From an uncultured Lachnospiraceae bacterium (GTDB taxonomy: Bacteria > Bacillota > Clostridia > Lachnospirales > Lachnospiraceae), in the NCBI GenBank assembly GCA_905203555.1, contig CAJKWK010000002.1, positions 1 through 64,000 of the forward strand: a DNA stretch of 64,000 bases. The letters are read 5' to 3'. Position 1 is the stretch's first letter, and every line of letters starts with the position of its first letter. A program made the position numbers and the translations under genes. The notes under the pieces are model-generated. The model was not told the origin of the DNA. It ran no database searches and saw only the letters and a program-made list of their open reading frames with translations. Shown here one piece after another: positions 24,072 to 31,933 of this stretch.

Positions 24072-24437
24072 ATGGAAGGACAAATTGAGCTACTTGATTA
24101 TTTAAAATCACTTGAGAAAAAGGGGTTTGACATATTAGATTATATTCCCACAGGACATGAGAATGCAGTAATGCGTGAAGAACTTGTAAGAAGAACGGGT
24201 GTTAATGATCGTGCAATGAGATATTTATTGCATGATGCACGATTAAAAAAAGGGATTCTGAATATGCAGGATGGAAAAGGGTATTTTATTCCAGATATGA
24301 ACTCTGAACATGATAGAACACTATTAAAGCGCCATGTGCTGCAAGAAACAAGCAGAGTCAAAAATATATTGGGACCGCTTGCTGTAGAAAAGAAAATGCT
24401 CAGGGACTGTGGGATAGATTGGAGGGACATTCCCTAA
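24072..24437 (+). CDS. Winged-helix-type phage protein of unknown function
   Basis: 121 residues from the ATG at 24072 (AAAGGAG upstream). The part AVMREELVRRTGVNDRAMRYLLHDARLKKGIL, then GKGYFIPD, looks like a winged helix DNA-binding domain. The helical C-terminus has LKRHVLQETSRVKNILGPL. It lies just before the replication initiator, so it may regulate or help replication. No specific family assigned. Confidence 0.7.
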   Translation: MEGQIELLDYLKSLEKKGFDILDYIPTGHENAVMREELVRRTGVNDRAMRYLLHDARLKKGILNMQDGKGYFIPDMNSEHDRTLLKRHVLQETSRVKNILGPLAVEKKMLRDCGIDWRDIP

Positions 24438-25214
24438 ATGGCGGAGCGCAGAATGTTTTCGAAGACAGTCGTTGATTCCGATGCGTTTTTAGATATGCCG
24501 TTGTCTACGCAGGCGCTATACTTCCATTTGTCGATGCGGGCGGATGACGATGGTTTTTTAAACAATACAAAGAGAATACAGCGACTGATTGGAGCAACAG
24601 ATGATGATCTGAAATTGCTGATAATGAAAAGGTTTGTAATCCCATTTGAAGATGGAATTGTTGTAATTAAGCATTGGAAAATGAACAATTATATCCGAAA
24701 GGACAGATATACACAGACGGTTTACCAGAACGAATTTTCTATGTTATCAGTGAAAGACGATGGTTCTTACACATTGCTAGAAGAGGACAGTACACCAGTT
24801 GGCAACCATTGTGTAACCGTTGGTATACCAGATGTCAACCAACGGTCAACCCAGGTAAGTATAGGTAAGGATAGGTTAGGTAAGGTAAGTATAGATAGCA
24901 GTATAAATACTGCTTGTCCAGAGCCGGAACCGGCACCGGACCGAGAGCAGGTGATATCGCTGACGCTGAATGATAAATCTGAGTTTTGGATTTATGGTGA
25001 TCAGGTCGAGCAGTGGTCACAGTTATTTCCGGCAGTAGACGTATTGCAGGAATTGAGGAAAATGAAATCTTGGCTAGATAGCAACCCAAGTAGGCGAAAG
25101 ACCAAGCGAGGAATCCTTAGGTTCGTGAACAGTTGGCTATCAAGAGAGCAGGATAAGGGAAAATTGAATTACAGGACGAAAGCACCCCAGATAAGCGAGG
25201 TGGATAGCTGGTGA
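24438..25214 (+). CDS. Phage replication initiator (replisome organizer, DnaD/DnaB-loader type)
   Basis: 258 residues. The N-terminal domain (RRMFSKTVVDSDAFLDMPLS ... RADDDGFLNNTKRI ... VIKHWKMNNYIRKDRY) is the phage replisome-organizer N-domain. A less conserved central part (about 125-170) is coded by repeat-rich DNA, and a helical C-terminal domain follows. It should bind the phage origin and recruit the helicase through the loader gene downstream, which starts inside its last codons. The origin repeats lie in its own central coding part, as in lambda O. Confidence 0.85.
   Translation: MAERRMFSKTVVDSDAFLDMPLSTQALYFHLSMRADDDGFLNNTKRIQRLIGATDDDLKLLIMKRFVIPFEDGIVVIKHWKMNNYIRKDRYTQTVYQNEFSMLSVKDDGSYTLLEEDSTPVGNHCVTVGIPDVNQRSTQVSIGKDRLGKVSIDSSINTACPEPEPAPDREQVISLTLNDKSEFWIYGDQVEQWSQLFPAVDVLQELRKMKSWLDSNPSRRKTKRGILRFVNSWLSREQDKGKLNYRTKAPQISEVDSW
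24816..24896. other. Candidate phage replication origin inside the initiator gene
   Basis: A 9-bp inverted repeat, ACCGTTGGT (24816-24824) and ACCAACGGT (24838-24846), is followed by four iteron-like direct repeats of GGTAAG/GGTTAG with TATAG or GATAG between 24853 and 24896. The repeats code for a poorly conserved part of the initiator, the usual place of origins in phages with an O-type gene. Confidence 0.55.
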
Positions 25215-25531
25215 CACGAGAAGAGTTTAAGGTGATTGTAAAAGCGATGATGGCAGCGTATTCGCAAAGTTGTCCGGTAAAGTCGCAAGATGTGTTCGAT
25301 ATGTGGTATACGATGCTGAAGGATATGGATTACAGAACAGTGAGCGAAAGACTGAAAAAGCATATCCGGGTGAACAAATTTGCACCGACAATAGCGGAAC
25401 TGCGTGGAGTAGATGAAGAGCGAAAAGGCAGTTTCTACCGGATGAGCCATAGGCAATATAACATGGATGAGCTTGAGAAACGGTTGCTTGAAAGCAACTG
25501 CATAGGAGAGCGAAAGGCGGTGCAGGGGTGA
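25211..25531 (+). CDS. Replicative helicase loader/inhibitor (G39P-like)
   Basis: 106 residues, GTG start overlapping the initiator stop. TREEFKVIVKAMMAAYSQS, then MWYTMLKDMDYRTVSERLKKHI and FAPTIAELRG, is typical of the small helicase-loader family of SPP1 gp39 type. It should bring the host DnaB/DnaC helicase to the phage origin. No phage helicase gene is present, in line with use of the host enzyme. Confidence 0.8.
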   Translation: MTREEFKVIVKAMMAAYSQSCPVKSQDVFDMWYTMLKDMDYRTVSERLKKHIRVNKFAPTIAELRGVDEERKGSFYRMSHRQYNMDELEKRLLESNCIGERKAVQG

Positions 25532-26103
25532 ATTACAGACAGATAAAAGCCATTGAGCAGAAGAATAAAAAGAGAATCCTTGCGGTGAATCCAGAAGTCG
25601 ATGAAAGCAGTGGAATCTATTTCCTGACGAGGACAGATGAAAACGGAATCCGGTACGCATACATCGGACAGGCAAAACATTTACTTACCCGACTTTCACA
25701 ACATCTTTCCGGATATCAGCACATAGACCTGTCTCTTAGAAAACATGGGTTGTATTCTGCTATCAACGAATGCGGATGGAATGTGAATTTCATGCATTAC
25801 CCAGAAGAGGAGCTGGATAACCACGAACAGTTCTGGATTCGCAAATATGCGAATAGCGGTTATCAGCTACGGAACAAAACGGCAGGCGGGCAAGGAGAGG
25901 GAAAAGCCCAGATTGATGAGTACCGGCCAGCAAAGGGATACCGTGATGGAATTGCACAGGGTAAGAAAACACTGGCAAGAGAACTGTCGCATATTATTGA
26001 CACACATCTTGTCGTGGAGTTGAAACCGGAAAAGGAGAATAACAAGGTGTCGATTAAGGCACTGGAGAAGTTTAATGCTTTGTTGGATGAACAAAATTAT
26101 TAG
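25528..26103 (+). CDS. GIY-YIG nuclease domain protein
   Basis: 191 residues, starting with GTG overlapping the loader stop. After about 27 residues comes the GIY-YIG fold: SGIYFLTRTDENG...YAYIGQAKHLLTRLSQHL, with catalytic Arg in LTRL and Glu in NHEQFWIRKY. The C-terminal half, helical and Lys-rich, may bind DNA. It could be a free-standing homing-type nuclease or part of phage DNA metabolism. It is well kept and in frame with the operon, so probably used by the phage. Confidence 0.82.
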   Translation: MNYRQIKAIEQKNKKRILAVNPEVDESSGIYFLTRTDENGIRYAYIGQAKHLLTRLSQHLSGYQHIDLSLRKHGLYSAINECGWNVNFMHYPEEELDNHEQFWIRKYANSGYQLRNKTAGGQGEGKAQIDEYRPAKGYRDGIAQGKKTLARELSHIIDTHLVVELKPEKENNKVSIKALEKFNALLDEQNY

Positions 26104-26138
26104 ATAAAAAGTGGAAAGGAGTCGGAACTCTGGCCAGA

Positions 26139-27281
26139 GTGAAGATGCATCGGTTCCTTTCGAAAAATATGAATATAACGAACGAACAATGGAAAGAGGA
26201 AAAAAAGAAGAAAAAAGCAAGATTTACTGCCATGCAAAATCTGCCGTATGAAGTAAAGGTTAAGAGAGCAGAATTAAGGGCAATTGAGTTTGTTGAGAAA
26301 TTAGATGAATTGGATATGCAAGCGCATGTAAGTGTAGGCGGATTGGACAGCATCACTCTTTTAGTATTTTTAAGAAAAATCGGAATAGATGTGCCAGCAA
26401 TTTCTGTCACTTCTCTGGAAGATAAAAGTATTCAGGAGGTGCATAAGAAATTGGGAGTAATTCCAATTAAGCCGATGAAATCTAAAGTAAACATCATACG
26501 GGAATTCGGGTTCCCGGTAATTAGCAAGAAGATTGCAGGGAGAATAGATACGCTACAGAATCCAACAGAGAAAAATAAAACTGTTAGACATGCAATTATA
26601 ACAGGGGAATGTGGGGAACAGGGGCATTTTGCGAAAAATAGCAGAATGAAGTTACCACAAAAATGGCTAGAACTTTTTGCGGGATATGAAAACGAGAATG
26701 AAGGTGTTAATTACGGTATCGCTCCGTTTAAAGTATCAAATAAATGTTGCCAATACCTGAAAGAAGAGCCATGTGATAAATATGCAAAAGAACATAGAAG
26801 TGCGCCATTTCTTGGTCTTATGGCATCAGAGGGCGGACAAAGGGAAGAGGCGCTTGTAGAACATGGATGCAATTATTTTGGGAAAACTGTGATAAGGAGC
26901 GCACCGTTTGCACCGTTTCTGAGGCAGGATTTGCTACAGTTAGCGATTGATCTGGATGTTCCGATTCCAGAAATCTATGGAGAAATTAAAAGGAAACCAG
27001 ATGGAACTCTATATACAACAGATGCGCAGAGAACTGGATGCAGTATGTGTGGGTTTGGAATCCACATGGAGAAGAGACCACATCGTTTTGACAAACTTCG
27101 GGAAAGAAATGAAAAAGAATGGGAATTTTGGATGTATCATTGCTGCACAGATCCGGACACAGGAGAGAAGTTTGGATGGGGAAGAGTGTTAGATTACATA
27201 GGCATTGAATGGGAAGACTGGTATGTAGATTGGGAAAAAGAGCAAATGACCATTTATGATTTTCCAGAGATTATGCCGTAA
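26139..27281 (+). CDS. PAPS reductase / DndC-like PP-loop family phage protein
   Basis: 380 residues. The PP-loop is AHVSVGGLDSITLL (about residue 67), where the first Ser of the usual SGGxDS is Val. Downstream are KCCQYLKEEPCDKY and ACSMCGFGIHMEK-like cysteine pairs, as in the phage branch of the phosphoadenosine-phosphosulfate reductase family, which can bind an Fe-S cluster. Members activate ATP and move sulfur or modify nucleotides; phage function is not established. Start: GTG 26139 is 17 bases from AAAGGAG; an in-frame CTG at 26130 has better spacing, and ATG 26145 is also possible. Confidence 0.78.
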   Translation: MKMHRFLSKNMNITNEQWKEEKKKKKARFTAMQNLPYEVKVKRAELRAIEFVEKLDELDMQAHVSVGGLDSITLLVFLRKIGIDVPAISVTSLEDKSIQEVHKKLGVIPIKPMKSKVNIIREFGFPVISKKIAGRIDTLQNPTEKNKTVRHAIITGECGEQGHFAKNSRMKLPQKWLELFAGYENENEGVNYGIAPFKVSNKCCQYLKEEPCDKYAKEHRSAPFLGLMASEGGQREEALVEHGCNYFGKTVIRSAPFAPFLRQDLLQLAIDLDVPIPEIYGEIKRKPDGTLYTTDAQRTGCSMCGFGIHMEKRPHRFDKLRERNEKEWEFWMYHCCTDPDTGEKFGWGRVLDYIGIEWEDWYVDWEKEQMTIYDFPEIMP

Positions 27282-27315
27282 AGAGATGCTCAAAGTGGTA
27301 GAACAGGAGGAGAGA

Positions 27316-27498
27316 ATGAAAAACGTGATTAGGAGCATCCGAAAAGGTTCTGCACAGTGGAACGAGGAAGACCGGCTTAAGATAGCAACGTTGTTATTAA
27401 AGGCTGGATACTCTGTCAGAATCGGCAGACAGCAGATTCCGGATTCTGGCAATAAAAAGCAGATGGAGTATACAGTTGAGTACTGGGAGGAAGAGTAA
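27316..27498 (+). CDS. Small phage protein of unknown function
   Basis: 60 residues from the ATG at 27316, right behind AGGAGGAGAG. NVIRSIRKGSAQWNEEDRLKIATLLLKAGYSVRIGRQQI, then YTVEYWEEE: one helix and a small beta part. It ends one base before the next gene. Common in Firmicute prophages but without known role. Confidence 0.7.
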   Translation: MKNVIRSIRKGSAQWNEEDRLKIATLLLKAGYSVRIGRQQIPDSGNKKQMEYTVEYWEEE

Positions 27499-27801
27499 AT
27501 GAGTTGGGCGAACAAAGCGCATAAGCGAATAGAGAAACAGAAAGAAGACGAAAAGTTTAATCAAGATGTGAGAAATGCGATGGATTTATTTTTCCTAATA
27601 ACAGCAGATTATCTTCATAGATACGAGGGGTATTCAAAGCGCAGAATTTTAAGATTTATTGATTTTGCAACTCAACAATTGCAATATGCGGAAAAGGATA
27701 AAGATTATTTCATCTTGATTAACGAGGCACTGTTTGAAGAAACAGGGGTGAATATCTTAAAAGGATTCGTGAGAAAGGAAAAGAAGTATGACAATGTTTA
27801 G
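27499..27801 (+). CDS. Hypothetical phage protein
   Basis: 100 residues, mostly helical and charged (WANKAHKRIEKQKEDEKFNQD ... YLHRYEGYSKRRILRFIDF). Adjacent to the gene before it and overlapping the next by 14 bases. I do not recognise a family. Confidence 0.7.
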   Translation: MSWANKAHKRIEKQKEDEKFNQDVRNAMDLFFLITADYLHRYEGYSKRRILRFIDFATQQLQYAEKDKDYFILINEALFEETGVNILKGFVRKEKKYDNV

Positions 27802-28114
27802 CAATGGAGTAAAAGAGGTAAGAGAAGAGTATAACAAGATTATTTATCCAGAATCACTATTAGATAAAAAATGTGGCGGATGTGTACGGTGCGAAAAGCG
27901 AGACTTTGGAAGAGAAGGTTATCACTGTTGTATGCAGAATTACAACATAGATATTCATCCAACGGACAAGGCTTGTGTTCATTGGTGGGACAAGGAAGAG
28001 CATGAGCCGTCTGAATCTGCAAAGAGACACATGAAGCATAAGCCATATGCGGCAGCGGAGATGATAAGAGCCCAGAGCAGGCAGATGGAGGAAAAGGACG
28101 ATGAAGGAGTATGA
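27788..28114 (+). CDS. Cysteine-rich phage protein of unknown function
   Basis: 108 residues. CGGCVRCEKRDFGREGYHCC, followed by H/C residues in DKACVHWWDKEE, could hold one or two metal ions. The C-terminal helix is rich in Met, Arg and Glu. It lies in the middle of the late part of the early operon. No family recognised. Confidence 0.65.
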   Translation: MTMFSNGVKEVREEYNKIIYPESLLDKKCGGCVRCEKRDFGREGYHCCMQNYNIDIHPTDKACVHWWDKEEHEPSESAKRHMKHKPYAAAEMIRAQSRQMEEKDDEGV

Positions 28115-28268
28115 AGTTAAGAAAGATTGTTTTGGGTACCGGAGCGGATGCAAGTGTAGTGTACTTAAGCAGATGTACTGCAATATTGAGCATTGCCGGT
28201 TTTACAAAACAACAGAGCAATTCGAAAGAGACCGGAAGAAGTACCCGTTCGTGGGAACCGGAGAATAG
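28101..28268 (+). CDS. Small cysteine-rich phage protein
   Basis: 55 residues: KKDCFGYRSGCKCSVLKQMYCNIEHCRFYKT with six Cys, a pattern frequent in small prophage zinc proteins, then ERDRKKYPFVG. ATG at 28101 behind GGAAAAGGA, overlapping the previous gene by 14 bases. A longer frame on the same DNA (28111-28332) has no such pattern and is taken as a shadow. Confidence 0.7.
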   Translation: MKEYEVKKDCFGYRSGCKCSVLKQMYCNIEHCRFYKTTEQFERDRKKYPFVGTGE

Positions 28269-28312
28269 CATAAGTGTATTGGAGTATCTGAAACGGAGAG
28301 GAGTGATAGCCG

Positions 28313-28747
28313 GTGGACAAGAAAAAACTTAGTCAGCTACGGTCATTGAAGAAAGAACTGGAGCTGATTGACAGGAAACTGGATAGGTTATATGAACGAC
28401 AGGAGAATGTTCCGGTTGTGATGGGGAAGGTTACCGGCTCCAGTAAAGACTTCCCGTATACAGAAGTTCGGACAAGCGTCTTGATGGACGAGCCGAAAGA
28501 AATGGATGAGATCAACAAGCAGATCCGGATTCGAGAGAAACGCAAGGAACAGGTAGAGAGCCTGATTACGGAGATTGAGCAGTTCATTGCGGAGATTCCG
28601 GACAGCAGAGACCGGCAGATATTCGAGTTGATTTACATAGATGGGAAAAAGCAGAGGGAGGTTGCAGAGTATATGGGGATGGAGAGAAGCAGTATATCTA
28701 AAATAATTACTGCAAATCTTCAACTTTCACACAATTCACAAAAATAG
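28313..28747 (+). CDS. Phage late-gene transcription regulator (ArpU/RinA-like, sigma-70 region 4 type HTH)
   Basis: 144 residues, GTG start. The N-terminal 90 residues form a long coiled coil (LRSLKKELELIDRKLDRLYERQ). The C-terminus, DRQIFELIYIDGKKQREVAEYMGMERSSISKII, is a sigma-region-4-type helix-turn-helix. Such proteins at the end of the early operon switch on packaging and head genes. It is followed by a terminator and a 260-base non-coding stretch before the HNH and terminase genes, where the late promoter should be. Confidence 0.8.
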   Translation: MDKKKLSQLRSLKKELELIDRKLDRLYERQENVPVVMGKVTGSSKDFPYTEVRTSVLMDEPKEMDEINKQIRIREKRKEQVESLITEIEQFIAEIPDSRDRQIFELIYIDGKKQREVAEYMGMERSSISKIITANLQLSHNSQK

Positions 28748-28822
28748 TGTGGTATAATTATTCTAGAGCAATTAGGACAAGGTTTCTAATTTGTTCCTCC
28801 TAAAATCCATTATTATAACAAG

Positions 28823-28847
28823 CGCCTTCCGTTTGGAGGGCGTTTTT
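28823..28847 (+). terminator. Terminator of the early operon
   Basis: CGCCTTCC-GTTT-GGAGGGCG (one G-T pair) with five T. Confidence 0.8.
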
Positions 28848-29114
28848 AATTGAACAATAACGTACAGCGTGCACAGCTCCAGACACAGGTTAATTTTGAT
28901 TGGTATTTGTTTTGCTATGCAACCTCCTTCCTAGTGGTCGCAATCGGTGGTCACCTATGGAGCTGGCAGGACTGTATTTAAAATAAACGGCACGAATGGT
29001 GTGGAGCTGGTTCGATTCCAGCACGTGTATTCGTCCAAGCCGGAAAAGGACGTGCGAATGCAAAAACCGGTATTAACATGTTAATAGTTGCAGATATAGC
29101 TTAGAAGGTATAAT
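28848..29114. other. Structured non-coding region before the packaging genes (late promoter/cos candidate)
   Basis: No ORF is credible here. CAGCTCCAG (28874-28882) is the inverse of TGGAGCTGG, present twice (28958-28966, 29002-29010). ACGAAT (28992-28997) and ATTCGT (29029-29034) enclose a tight GCTGG-TTCGATT-CCAGC hairpin that resembles a tRNA T-arm, but no whole tRNA can be folded. TTAACATGTTAA (29074-29085) is a perfect 12-bp palindrome. The place, between late regulator and HNH/terminase, is where cos sites and late promoters occur. Confidence 0.5.
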
Positions 29115-29447
29115 ATGACAGAGAAAGAACTAAGACAAGTCTATGACTCAAGAGCATGGAGAAGAAAGAGACTGGAGATTCTTCAGCGAGATTTATTTGA
29201 GTGCCAAGATTGTAGAGACAGACTGGAACGAGCCAACAAGGAAGGAATCGAATTAAGCGGAGAAGACCGAAAGATTCGCAGAGCAAAGGAAGTACACCAT
29301 ATCAAAGAACTGCGAGACCATCCGGAGCTTGCGTTTGATGATGACAACCTAATATCTCTGTGTACACAATGCCATAATCTGCGGCATGGCAGACATAAAT
29401 ATAAATTTTGCAAAAAACAAAAACCGTTGACGGAAGAAAAATGGTAG
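29115..29447 (+). CDS. HNH endonuclease (packaging-associated)
   Basis: 110 residues. YDSRAWRRKRLEILQRD, CQDC and later VHHIKELRDHPELAFDDDNLISLC...CHNLRHG give a complete HNH fold with two CxxC zinc pairs. In HK97-type cos phages this HNH protein works with the terminase at cos cleavage. Position just before the terminase genes supports that. Confidence 0.92.
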   Translation: MTEKELRQVYDSRAWRRKRLEILQRDLFECQDCRDRLERANKEGIELSGEDRKIRRAKEVHHIKELRDHPELAFDDDNLISLCTQCHNLRHGRHKYKFCKKQKPLTEEKW

Positions 29448-29555
29448 GATAGCCCCCGGTTAAATTCTCAGCGAAAAATTTTCGACTGGCAAGCGGGGGA
29501 TGGGGATGACTCTGGAGAAATTTATAAACGCGCGTGATAAACGGTAGAAAGTGAT

Positions 29556-29960
29556 GTGGTAAAAGTGATATCAGTTGTTTGTGGTTTAATTGGAGCTGGT
29601 AAATCAACATATAGTGAAGAACAAGGCGGAATCATTAGCGACTTTGACTTGATCGGAGATAAGGATGCTCAATTAATGTTTACTCTAAGCGAGCATAAAA
29701 AAGGTGGCCATGTTTACCATATCACTTGCTTCCCAACAGCAAAAGAGATGGAAGCATTCGAAAAATTGAATGTAGAATATATATGGATAAACACAAGTTT
29801 TGCCAAAAGTATGAAGAATATCTTTGCGAGACATAGAGAACGTGACATGAAAGATATTGAAGAAGTGAAGAGTGCTAATGCTAATATCTTTGATAAATAT
29901 GTCGCATCTCGCATTGATTTTAAAATAATAGATGTTTTTGAAGACAATGAAAGATGGTAG
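29556..29960 (+). CDS. P-loop NTPase/kinase-like phage protein
   Basis: 134 residues, GTG start. The Walker A GLIGAGKST is at about 10-18, DFDLIGD is a likely catalytic Asp, and IFARHRERD resembles a lid. This is like small nucleotide or polynucleotide kinases. It sits between HNH and terminase small subunit, an uncommon place for a kinase. Substrate unknown. Confidence 0.72.
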   Translation: MVKVISVVCGLIGAGKSTYSEEQGGIISDFDLIGDKDAQLMFTLSEHKKGGHVYHITCFPTAKEMEAFEKLNVEYIWINTSFAKSMKNIFARHRERDMKDIEEVKSANANIFDKYVASRIDFKIIDVFEDNERW

Positions 29961-29972
29961 GAGGTGGTAAGA

Positions 29973-30281
29973 ATGAAGGCAGAACAGATTAGAGATTCTT
30001 TGGTAGAGCAGTTGACCATACAGAACAAACTGACGGAATACAGCCGTGATTTGGTGGATACATACGTTGATTACTGGAAAATGAAAGAAGATATGGTTAA
30101 GGATGTTGCGGAAAATGGTTTGAGAATCAAGAGCACTAGCGGAAATGGATTCAAGGTTACAAAGCCGAACGAATCCGTGAGCAATCTTCCAAAGATTACA
30201 ACAGCAATGTTGAAGATTCTGAGCGAGTTAGGTTTGAAAGAACCTATGGCAACCACCACAGCGGAAGATGATTATCTATGA
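29973..30281 (+). CDS. Terminase small subunit (P27 family)
   Basis: 102 residues from ATG 29973, eight bases after GGAGG. Helical: LTIQNKLTEYSRDLVDTYVDYWKMKEDM, then NGFKVTKPNESVSNLPKITTAMLKILSELGL, the C-terminal P27 signature. It recognises the packaging site and presents DNA to TerL, whose ATG overlaps its stop. Confidence 0.85.
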   Translation: MKAEQIRDSLVEQLTIQNKLTEYSRDLVDTYVDYWKMKEDMVKDVAENGLRIKSTSGNGFKVTKPNESVSNLPKITTAMLKILSELGLKEPMATTTAEDDYL

Positions 30282-31933
30282 TTAAATGCAAAGAGATAGA
30301 TGATTATATCGAATACGTTAAGAAGAACCATAAAAGAATAAATAAGGAGCGGAAGCTACTGATCAAGAACATCGTCAAACCGGTATTGAAACGGAACGAT
30401 GTTTTTTTTGATGAGAAAATGTACAGGAATTGCTTGAAGTATTGTGAGAAACATTATTACAAGTTATTTCCGTATCAGAAATTTATATACGCATTCGCTT
30501 TTATGTTCAAGGATGATATCCCTCTATTTGGAAAGTTCTTCGTGATGATGGGCCGTGGAAATGGTAAAGACGGCTTTATTGTTCCACTCGCTAATTTCTT
30601 TCAGACACCACTCCACGGGGTTAAAAACTATCATGTGGAGATTGTAGCAAACTCCGAACAGCAGGTTAAAGACACTTTTAAGGTGGCATACGATGCAATG
30701 GATAAGCCGGAGATGAAAGGCAAATTCAAAGTAACTCGTGAATTGATAACCAATCAAGCAACGAGATCGGAATTGAAGTACAACACTTCCAACGCATCTA
30801 CTAAAGATGGTAAGCGTCCTGGCTGTTTAATCTTCAACGAAATCCATGCGTATGAGAATTACGAACAGATTAACGTATTCGAGTCTGCTCTCGGAAAGGT
30901 TCGCCACCCACGAGAATTTATCATCACAACAAACGGCTACGTTCGTGAAGGCCCTCTTGATGAACTGCTCGACATGATGACGGAAATTCTTGAGACTGGT
31001 GACAATCCACTTGGATATTTTCCGTTTATCTGCAAGCTAGATAAAGAATCAGAGGTTGATACACGAGAGGCATGGCACAAAGCGAACCCTTCGATGGAGT
31101 TCATGCCAATCTTGGAACATCAGATTCTGCAAGATTATTTAGAAATGCAGAAACTTGGAAGTAAGCGTCCTGAGTTCATGACCAAGAGAATGAACCTTCC
31201 GGCAAGAAATGAAGAGCAGACAGTAACATCTTGGGAGAATATATTGCGATGTTGCTATTCTGATACTAAACACAAGGTTCCCAGGGAAGTACCAAATACT
31301 TCGAACCGACTTGCGGTCATCGGAATTGATTACGCAGATGTTCGAGACTTTGCAAGTGCTGGCGTACTCACACAAAAAGATGGTGAGTATATATGGATTC
31401 AGCACACTTGGATATGCTCACGCTCTCCGTTCCTTGCATCTATTAAGTTTCCCCTGGAGCAGAATTTTGGACAACCAGAGTTCCAAGATTACGAGATTGT
31501 AGATGCCCCAGTAATTCCACCGGATATGATTGTGCAGTGGTGCATTGAAAGAATGAACGAATACGATGTTCAGAAAATCACAATGGACACATACCGCTAC
31601 AACTTATTCAAGCAAGAATTTGCTAAGTACGGAATCGAAGAAGAGAATCGCCAAAATCCTTTTGGAAAACTCCGACTTATCCGTAAGATAGCGAGCGTTT
31701 GCGGAATCATTGCCCCAGAGATAGAAAAGCTATTTGCTGAGGGAAAAATCGTGTATGGCCCGTCTGCGATCATGCGATGGTACACCAACAACACGCAAGT
31801 TGTTACGGACAAATTTGGCAACAAGCAATACCAAAAAATAGAACCTAAATTAAGAAAAAACGATGGATTCATGGCTTTCCTAGTGGCTATGTACTCCAAA
31901 GACCTATTAGACGAGGTAGTTATGTATGTTTAA
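30278..31933 (+). CDS. Terminase large subunit
   Basis: 551 residues, usual length. The ATPase part has the Walker A-type GRGNGKDG (about 90), Walker B LIFNEIHAY and the coupling motif TTNGYVREG. The nuclease part has GIDYADVRDF with acidic metal ligands and later AIMRWYTNNTQV. It drives DNA into the prohead and cuts it. Related to the HK97/YmfN terminases. Overlaps the portal gene by eight bases. Confidence 0.93.
   Translation: MIKCKEIDDYIEYVKKNHKRINKERKLLIKNIVKPVLKRNDVFFDEKMYRNCLKYCEKHYYKLFPYQKFIYAFAFMFKDDIPLFGKFFVMMGRGNGKDGFIVPLANFFQTPLHGVKNYHVEIVANSEQQVKDTFKVAYDAMDKPEMKGKFKVTRELITNQATRSELKYNTSNASTKDGKRPGCLIFNEIHAYENYEQINVFESALGKVRHPREFIITTNGYVREGPLDELLDMMTEILETGDNPLGYFPFICKLDKESEVDTREAWHKANPSMEFMPILEHQILQDYLEMQKLGSKRPEFMTKRMNLPARNEEQTVTSWENILRCCYSDTKHKVPREVPNTSNRLAVIGIDYADVRDFASAGVLTQKDGEYIWIQHTWICSRSPFLASIKFPLEQNFGQPEFQDYEIVDAPVIPPDMIVQWCIERMNEYDVQKITMDTYRYNLFKQEFAKYGIEEENRQNPFGKLRLIRKIASVCGIIAPEIEKLFAEGKIVYGPSAIMRWYTNNTQVVTDKFGNKQYQKIEPKLRKNDGFMAFLVAMYSKDLLDEVVMYV

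Noticed and set aside
28111..28332. 73-codon + strand frame with TTG/ATG starts
   Set aside because: The overlapping frame 28101-28268 has a ribosome site and a six-cysteine phage pattern; the longer frame has no recognisable sequence.
28986..29040. tRNA in the prophage
   Set aside because: Only a T-arm-like GCTGG-TTCGATT-CCAGC hairpin is present; no acceptor, D or anticodon arms can be formed around it.
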